Source: Adiantum capillus-veneris (taxonomy: Eukaryota > Streptophyta > Polypodiopsida > Polypodiales > Pteridaceae). From it: a stretch of 64,000 bases of DNA. Each line of letters opens with the position of its first letter. Position 1 is the stretch's first letter. The translations under genes and the position numbers were made by a program. The notes beneath the pieces were generated by a model that worked only from the letters and a program-made list of their open reading frames with translations, did not search any database and had not been told where the DNA came from. The stretch lies in contig CM043967.1 in assembly GCA_014529385.2 (NCBI GenBank), positions 127,447,182 through 127,511,181 on the forward strand, written 5' to 3'. Of this stretch, positions 54,936-64,000 are shown piece after piece.

Positions 54936-55620
54936 GATCTTCCAAGGAGAACAATGCTTTCAAAAATCTTAAAGAAAATATTATCTCTTAATTTGTGCTC
55001 ACACTACCAGATCTCTCGAATCCATTTGAGGTCCAATGTGATGCTTGTGGTGATTGCCTTGGAGCTGTTTTGCTCCAAGAAGGGCACGCCATAGCTTATG
55101 AAAGTTGAAGGCTCGACCCTGTTGAGAAAACTATAGGCATATATGAAAAGGAACTCCTCGCAGTTCTACATGACTTAGACTCATGAAGCACTATTTATTC
55201 GGGACTCCTTTCATTCTGCGAATGGATCACCAAAGTCTTAAGTACTTCATGACGTAGACCAAGCTCTCCGACAAACAAATGAGGTGGGCAAATTCCTTTT
55301 GCAAATTCATTTTCATATTGCTCACATTGCTGGCAAGCATAATCAAGTAGCTGATTCACTCTCAAGATGGCCGAGAGTGAATGCGGTTTCCATAGAAACT
55401 CACAATGATCTATCTTCTATGATAGATGAGTATGCTATTGATCCCGATCTTAGAGATGTGATTTCAGCCCTTGCACTAGGGAAGAAAGAGGAACCATTTA
55501 CTTTACAAGAGGGTTATCTTCTCTATAGCAATAGAGTATGCAATACTAACTCACTCCGTGAGAAAGTAATGTATGGATCTCATGATCCTCCTTATGTGGG
55601 GCATAGAGGGATTTAGTCTA
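54936..55620 (+). pseudogene. Copy E RNase H and integrase zinc-finger region, broken
   Basis: FEVQCDACGDCLGAVLLQEG keeps the RNase H first Asp that D has lost. FHIAHIAGKHNQVADSLSRW closes it. 55284-55616 stays open into integrase: YGSHDPPYVGHRGI carries the two His of the zinc finger. Confidence 0.8.
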
Positions 55621-56870
55621 CCCTAAAGGAGATTGAAACATATATCTATTGGCCTACCATGAAACCAAACATACAAGAGTATGTTTCTAAATGTGTGGTA
55701 TGCCAAAAGATAAAGTCTGATAGAGGGAAGCATCCTGGATTTCTTTAACCTTTTCCAATCCCTAATTCACCATGGGAGAGCAGATCCATGAATTGTATCT
55801 TTGGATTGCCTAAGTCTATCCATGGGAATATGAGAATATACGAATATGGACGATAGTAGACATGTTTAGTAAACAAGCTCATTTTATACCTGTCAAAAAG
55901 ACTATTAAAGCCCATCAAATGGCAACCCTCTTCATTTCACAAATCTTCAAATACCATGGCTTGCCAATGTCTATAGTGTCGGATAGAGATCCTAGGATGA
56001 CCAGTAGTTTCTAGAAGGGTCTCTTTGAGAATTTAGGAACAAGGATAAATTTATCTTTGGCCAATCACCCGCAAACGGATGGCCAAAGTGAAATAGCTAA
56101 CCTAACAATTCTCGATCTACTAAAAGCATATGTAACGGAAGTATCAAAGATCCCAATGGGAGGAGTACTTACCCTTTGTGGAGTATGCCTACAATAACAA
56201 TGTACATACTTCCACGGGAAAAGCAGCTTTTGAGGTAATTGAGAGAAGATCAAAAAGTCCCCTGCTACTTAAGGTACAAGGGATGATCTTTGTTGCAGAT
56301 GAGTATAGCCGAGACCTACAAGAATCTTTTTAAAAGATTAAGGATGCTATCTCTATCTCATAGCAAAGGCAAAAGGCTATTGCTGCTGATAAGCACAAAA
56401 GAGGCCAAGCCTTTAAAGAAAATGATTGGGTCTTACTCAAAATTTCCAAGGCTTGATTAAGGCACAAAACGAGCAAGAATCCTACGGGCACCAAAAGTAC
56501 TATGCTCAGTTAGCAAAAAGGTACTATTGTCCCTTCCAGATTATTAGGCCAATCAATGAAATGGCCTATCAACTCAAGTTGCCCAGCCATTGGCTCATAC
56601 ACAATGCTTTCCATGTGAGCCTACTAAAGCCTTACAAACGAGAGCCACCCCAAGAACCAACTATTGAAGACCCACCGGACATCGAGGACCAAGAAGAGGT
56701 GCTGCAACCAGAGTCCATTCTCTGACATGAAGACAAGGTACTAAGAGGCGGGAAGACTATTCAACAATGTCTTATTAAGTTTAAGAATGTCTTATTAAGT
56801 TTGAAGATGATAGATGGATGCAAGGAATACGATTAAAGGATAACCTAAACCTTGTCAATGCTTACAATGC
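55621..56870 (+). pseudogene. Copy E integrase and chromodomain-like tail, broken
   Basis: Broken counterpart of 35281-36545: CVVCQKIKSDRG, HFIPVKKTIKAHQMATLF, GLPMSIVSDRDPRMTS (Asp), NHPQTDGQSEIANLTI. The last open part, 56426-56725, reads LKLPSHWLIHNAFHVSLLKP and ends before the chromodomain-like HEDKVLRGGKTI. Stops and indels are frequent. Confidence 0.8.
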
Positions 56871-57231
56871 TTCCTGAGAGTAAGCAAATGTACAAATGTT
56901 AAAAATGAACAAAGTCTTTGTCTTATAAGACTCTCTTTTCCTTTATTGTACACAAAAATGAAGTAGTATGCATGCTTAGATCAAGTTTGCGAAGACGACG
57001 TTTCCCGAACACCAAGTAGATCTTGTCACTTCACTATGGAAGATTGATAGGACTAATGTGCAGACATGCTTGCGGCAGCTTAGGCTCTCAAGCGCCAAAT
57101 GGACTAGTCATTTATTCTGGAACAATGTCATACGGTAACATAGGGATCCTCTACCTGCTAGAAAAAGTACTAATGAATATGCTTTATCTTCTCTACCCCA
57201 TAGGAGGACGACTATGATTTCAAGAGAGAGG
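56871..57231 (+). other. Copy E 3' untranslated region and PPT
   Basis: No coding signal; ends in CAAGAGAGAGG (57221-57231). Confidence 0.6.
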
Positions 57232-58761
<1,530 letters not shown>

Positions 58762-59692
58762 CAAGGACCCACTCTTCAAGTCCTTCGGTACGTTGGCACT
58801 AAAAAATCTAAAGGAATATGTGAATGTAGTACACCCTTGAGCTGGCCCATGCTAGTGAACAACATTCAGATGGCTATAAAAAGGATAATTCCAAAGGTGA
58901 AAAAATATCAAGACATCAAGAACAAAATAATGAAATAAACAGTACAAGATATCTCCAAAATATATGCAAAATGGCAACGCTTCAAAGGAAGAGCACATGA
59001 GGTGGCTTAAAGCCAATACTCTGCTTGCTAATTTGCAAGTTTTTTTAAAAAAAACTAGGTTGTTGGCTATAGCATTTGAAATCAACCCTGAGGTTGCTAA
59101 CCAAGGTCGTTTATTTAAATTCTCTCTCCAAAACCATAATGATATGGCTAGACCACCATAGCCGAATTATATTTCAACCACCTTAACCAAAAGACTGGCC
59201 AAATAGAAGTGTGATCTCAAGAGGTTAAGGATGCAAGATCATCGTCTCTTAGTAGTTAGAGAGGAATATTTTGCCAAAAGAATTAGAAGCCTTGGAAAGG
59301 CTGATATTCCACAGTGACTCTTGGTTCCTAAATCAATTGGGAAGGAGAAGTCCCTTGGGTGGGATGTATTGACAACAAAACTTTTCAGAGAATTTTGAGA
59401 GGATCTCAAAACCTTGATAGCTCGGATGGTGAATAAGGCTTTGTTAGAGGGACACATAATTACTAATGTGGAAAAAGGGTTGATCAAGAAAATTTCCAAA
59501 TTATTCTACTATACTCTCTTGAAATAATTGATGCTTACAATATTGCTTACAATATTGCTGCCAAAGTTCTGGCACTAAGCTTTCTCTACCCCTAAACAAG
59601 GTAATCTCCCCCTATCAACATGGATTCATCAAACGAAGATCAATTTAAGGAAACATTTTGGCACTAAGTAGGAACACATCCTCCTTCAACGT
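58762..59692 (+). pseudogene. L1-type LINE fragment, copy 2
   Basis: Duplicate of 38445-39396 with small indels, ending CAACGT where the minus-strand Element 1-type LTR begins. Confidence 0.8.
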
Positions 59693-59883
59693 TGTTGAGA
59701 AATTTGCGGTCTTGCCAGGAAAGCATCGGGCTTATGGTTGTGAGAGAACTCACCAAAAACTATATGAAGGAGTTAAACCATAGATGCCATGAAGACTCGG
59801 GTTTGGAAAGAAGTGCAATCAAAGAAGACTCACTCTTTCTCTCTTGCACTCACACACACAAAGAAAGAACACAAAAGAGAATG

Positions 59884-60032
59884 TCAAAACAATACGAAAA
59901 TGAAAACATCAAGGCTATGGTCATATCGTATCATGGGTAATATGAAAGGGTTAATAGATGAGTTAATGGCATTCAATCTTGACTGACCAAATAGGCTACG
60001 AATTGTTCTTTGGAATTGTAGTTTTGTGCTTA
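59884..60032 (-). pseudogene. LTR-internal small ORF 2, C-terminal part, split
   Basis: Minus-strand counterpart of 1753-1901, from STKLQFQRTI to the stop. The N-terminal 21 codons lie at 62447-62510; the two parts are separated by the solo LTR. One of the few changes is P to S before RLN. Confidence 0.6.
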
Positions 60033-62441
60033 TGCCCGGGGAGGTACCAGGTGTGAGGTCCCCACCCCGCCCTTTCCAATGGCGGATCTGATGGTGAACC
60101 CGGTGGCCACTAGATCTATTGCGGAAGCAAACAAAATGGTTCAGGGTTCGACTAGTGGACGATCTCTCATCACAAAGTGAGTCGAGTTCGAGCCTACCAG
60201 CAGGGAGATCTAGCTCCACCTTGCAAGGGAATCGTACTTGAACTATCTAGCGATCCTAAGACCCACCTTCCAAGAGGAGAGAAGCCTCGAGTGCCTTTTT
60301 CCCCATGTTTCAGAGGCACGTACTAGCTGCCCATACAACTAGGTATGTCCACCGCATAGAAATCACGTCATGGACACTCCCACCGCATTGAAAGCATGTC
60401 GTGGGTTCCCACCGCATAGAAAGCAAGTCGTGGGTATCCACCGCATAGAAAGCAAGTCGTGGATTCAAGAATCCTTAACGAGGAACTCTGCCCCCTATGA
60501 TCAGTAGGGGGGTCAGGACTGATTCAACATTGGAAATAAAATGAACATGTCGAGCTAAATTTTCCCTAGCAGACATTCTTTCCTATTGTAAACAGCATAC
60601 CCATCAACATTACCTTCCTACTTTAGAACTTAATGTACAATGATTTCAATGCCGAGGTTTCCGTCGGATTTCTCCAACATGTTTGGGGGTATGAGCATTC
60701 CTAACTAGCGTATGCAATGTTAATTTAAACAACTTGAATAAAAATAAAATCTACCTCTTCCACTTCCTCATCGATGGCCCGTGAGATGGCCGGTATTTGT
60801 TCCTTCATAGGAGCTTTTCCCTTTTCGTTGACATTACTCGTTCCTGCCTCGCGATCGTGGGCACCACCGAAGCGCGTCCTCTTAACCGGGGCCATTTCTC
60901 ACTACTTTAAATGATTAGCTTGGAGAAAGAGCTAAGGTTCGCAAGCATCATAACAGTCCAATAGGTAGATTAGTGACATCAATTAATTTCTCCTATATGA
61001 GAGATCTAGATTTCTTTCATAAAGCAATCATTAAGGATGGCACATAATCCTATGGAAACCGGCTCTAAGATAATTATTCGGCTTACAGGATTAAGAATAA
61101 TTAGGATTTCACTAATGGAATTACCAGAGAGATGAATTAAGCACGATTAATCTCTTTCCTAGCAATTAGAGGGTGCAGAATCACCGCATGCATAGGTGTG
61201 AGAAAAACCACCTCTTAGAGACTTAATGACAGATTAATCTTACCTTAATTATATCTTAATGGATAACAAAGATGGATCTAAATCAGATACAATATCAATG
61301 CGTGATAGAAAGAGTGATTCTCATCAATCTACACAATTCCCAGCTTATCGATTAATTTCTATGCTACCTAGAGAGAGAAAATTCTAATAATCGTGCACTA
61401 ATCATTAATTAAGAGCGATGAATGGCTGATAATTCAGCTATAGGATGATGATTACATAATAGAATATGGTTAAGGAGAATTTAGAGAGTAATTATAGAGA
61501 ATTACGACTAGGAATAAGCATAATAGACGAGAAATTTAGATGGTAATGAAAAAGATTTGCAGAAAGCATTAATTAAATTGTGGTTACCGTGATTAAGGGC
61601 TGATAATCCTCTCGATTCTCTGATCTAATCGAGCTTCTTGAGGCGAGAATTCGACAGCACCTCCCTCCTTGCTTCTCCTTCAAAAGGTGTGTGTTCCTGC
61701 AGCACCTTCCTAGAGTGTGGGTAGGTGTGTGTGTACATTGTGTGTGTGTGTGAGCATATGTGTGTGTGTGTCTGCAAGTATTTAAATAGGCCTCCTCAAG
61801 CTGAAAATCGATCTGGGTTGCTAAATGCATCTAGGAGCTTCTCCAGCTAAGCATGGAAAGTCCACTTCCTTGCCCACCAAGTGTCAGGTTGGCTTGGTTA
61901 ACTGGTTATGAGACTGAGCTGCTGTCCTGGAAACTCTCTCAGGACTCCCACAAAGCAAGAGGGCGCCCCCTAGCTGCTAAAGCTGATCTGGAGTGGGCTG
62001 GAACCTGTTCCCACACAGTCTCGAACCCCCGGTACCTCCCCGGGCAATTTTTAGGAAAATTGGTTCTAGGCTAAAACGGGTCATACGAGTAGGATTTTGA
62101 TGCCAAAAATTTCTATAGCAAGCTCTAACTAAGGCGTACTGGCCCGAGTACCTGCCATATTTAGCAGCCCCCGGGGTCCGAAAATGCATTTTTTTGAAAT
62201 TCGGGGTACGGGTGCAGTTTTTCGAGACGATCAGAACTGGACGGTTCGGGTGACCAAAAACTTGCTATTTTTGGAAAAAAAAATTAGAAAAATTATTTTA
62301 ACTCACATTTCAAAGCTTTAAAACATTCTGAACATCATGGCATTGACAGAATTTGGGAAGCTACTAAAAATAGTAACTTTTTTCATTATGTGCGTTTCAT
62401 GGTACAATGGTGCTTTTATGATCGGGGTCAGAGACCTTACA
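60033..62441 (-). mobile_element. Solo LTR of the Element 3 family, minus strand, TSD GCTTA
   Basis: The LTR itself is 60052-62441 (TGTGAGG...CTTACA, complement of TGTAAG...CTCACA). GCTTA flanks the insertion at 60028-60032 and 62442-62446. Between the left GCTTA and the LTR lie 19 extra bases (60033-60051). It is more diverged than the two Element 3 LTRs and about 350 bp shorter. Contains TATA, CA repeats, a four-unit minisatellite and the gag-exon ORF. Confidence 0.93.
60755..60895 (-). CDS. LTR-encoded putative gag exon, solo LTR copy
   Basis: 47 codons on the minus strand, MAPVKRTRFGGAHDREAG..., ending GAAGAG and donor GTAGAT. Relative to the Element 3 copies, about ten codons differ silently and about four change the residue. 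Confidence 0.5.
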
Positions 62442-62506
62442 GCTTACCATAATATATATATTTTGTCTAGTGATTGGGATTAATTGTGTGTACAAATCCT
62501 CTTGGT

Positions 62507-62725
62507 TCATAGCAAGATAACTACGCTTACGTCAAAAGAAAAGTTATAGTCTATGAGAGGTAGTATGATGGGATCTGGTGATAGAAGTATTTCATTAAGC
62601 CTTTCTGGGCCAAAGAGAAACACTATACGTTGTTGAAAGTGTATTTTTTGGCTAATCCATACGTTAATTCTAATAGATCGTACAGAGTGAAAGCGATAGA
62701 AATGATCATCATGTGGGTTATTCAT
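62507..62725 (-). CDS. LTR-internal small ORF 1, minus-strand copy
   Basis: 72 codons, open, four residues different from 1474-1692 (R to Q, L to I, K to N, I to F) plus silent changes. Its ATGA overlap with ORF 2 is kept (62507-62510). Confidence 0.55.
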   Translation of the reverse strand: MNNPHDDHFYRFHSVRSIRINVWISQKIHFQQRIVFLFGPERLNEILLSPDPIILPLIDYNFSFDVSVVILL

Positions 62726-64000
62726 CTAGGATAGTATGTGAGAAATGTAGATATGAGAGAAGTGAAGAGATAAGAAGTTTCCCTCCCAAGCCCTATTCTT
62801 GCCCATAGGCAATAAGGATACTGCGGGGAGAGATGTACCTGTAGAAAAGAGAACCTAGAATTTGCAGAGAGGATGAATTACTAAGAATGAGAGAGATAGG
62901 TTTGGTTAAGGAGATGAGATTAGATACATATATATATATATATATGTCGGATTAGAGATGAAAAAGAAAACAACAAGAAATCAAGAAAACATCAATGTAG
63001 AACACATCTTACTTGACAAACCCTTCGGGACCATTATTGATGGAGAGAGAAGAAGAGGGGAGCACTCCACTTTGATTGATACGCCAAGTACAACACCTTC
63101 TTTGATTAGAGTTGATCTTCCAAGGATAGCGTACAAGAATGGCTAGTCTTCCTCTAGGAGAAAGTGTAGGCTTGGGCTTACGTTAATGGGGCTAAGTACA
63201 ATTGGGCTTCCTCTAGGAGAAAGTGTAGGCTTGGGCTTATGTTAATGGGGCTAAGTACAATTAGGCATTACTACTCACTCCCTCAAGAATTCCTCTCATC
63301 AATGGCTTGAATGCTTGCATTTTTCTTTTCAAGGAAGAAGAGGTCCCCTTTTATAGGTGAAGGGAACCCCCAAGGGTTTACACAAGAAGAGAGGAGCCAG
63401 TGTGAATAGGAATTGGAAAAGTTGGAAATGAGTTGTCCCTGCATGATGTGGGCAGACTGGGGTCCAGTATTTTGATCATATCTCCTCAACCGTGGCTCCA
63501 AATAAAAAAATAAAAATATGGGCAGAAACTTCAGCTCATTAGCTACGATTTTCATTTTAAAATCATTTTCCAATTCGAATTGGAACCTTGTGTAAAAAAT
63601 TCATCAAAATAGGGTCCATGTCTTGCAGCAAAAGTCTTCCCGTGGTCCCCTTAGCCTAGACTTTCATTTAATTCCAAAGGACACCTCATGCCATATGAAA
63701 GCATGACATTTCTCCTTGACAAAGTTTTGTAATCATGCTTGCAATAATGCATTAAAATAAGTGTATCTTTGAAATCATGTCACCTAGTGTCCCACTAGGA
63801 TTTGATTCCCTCCTAGTAGCTATTTAAAAAGAAATATAAGAAAAGTATAAAAAATACATAGAATATATATATATTGGAGTTTACCCTAGATATAGGATCT
63901 AGCTTGGGTGTGAGATGATAATGAGATAGTAGAAATAAAGAATCAATGCTTTTTGCCCCAAGTTAAAGAGGCGGAGCTATTCAGCTTTTCCCATAGTATT

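Larger units (their letters stand above)
59693..64000 (-). mobile_element. Element 1-family LTR, minus strand, cut by the window end
   Basis: Starts TGTTGAG at 59693 (complement of the LTR end CTCAACA) and matches the Element 1 LTR through 60032 and again from 62447 to 64000, with a 2.4 kb insertion between. About 180 bp of LTR would lie beyond the window. Only LTR sequence is seen, so whether this is a solo LTR or the end of a full element is unknown. Confidence 0.93.

Overview
The window reads as intergenic DNA of a large-genome vascular plant. It is almost wall to wall LTR retrotransposons of several Ty3/gypsy lineages nested in one another, plus an L1-type LINE, a hAT DNA transposon with a DUF659-like transposase, a Copia-type remnant and long AG/AC microsatellites. 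I see no host gene, rRNA, tRNA or CRISPR array. The species cannot be fixed from sequence alone. Element names (1, A, B, C, D, E, 3) are local to this report.

Left third (1-28400). Element A, a Tat-like Ty3 element, starts before the window; its integrase is split by Element 1 (85-9813), a complete but decayed Ty3 element with two ~2.02 kb LTRs. A continues at 9814 with integrase, then a retropepsin-like domain, a hairpin, a polypurine tract and a probable LTR. Element C (tandem repeats and a long coiled-coil ORF, ending in PPT and an LTR at 18383-19309) follows. Element B (19310-28400) is a second Tat-like pol with the same integrase then retropepsin-like order; a hAT element (22738-25745) interrupts its integrase.

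Middle and right (28400-64000). An L1 LINE was hit by chromovirus D (30071-38444, TSD CAAGG). The D plus LINE block was then duplicated: the second copy (E, 41540-59692) keeps the same CAAGG and the same LINE flank. Copy E was later split by Element 3 (43447-54034, perfect TSD AATTT), a chromodomain Ty3 element. Its LINE was later hit by a minus-strand copy of the Element 1 LTR (59693 to past the window end), which was itself split by a solo LTR of the Element 3 family (60033-62441, TSD GCTTA). Inferred order: LINE, D, duplication, then Element 3 and the Element 1-type LTR, then the solo LTR.

All pol genes carry stops or frameshifts, so no element here looks autonomous. Two LTR-internal coding signals still look protein-constrained. 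The Element 1 LTR carries two tandem, homologous small ORFs that overlap by ATGA. The Element 3 LTR carries a 47-48 codon ORF ending at a splice donor, in phase with an acceptor exactly where the gag frame opens, so gag may be spliced from an LTR-encoded first exon. These two, with the post-integrase retropepsin-like domain and a covarying hairpin next to the PPT in the Tat-like elements, are the best candidates for undescribed biology.
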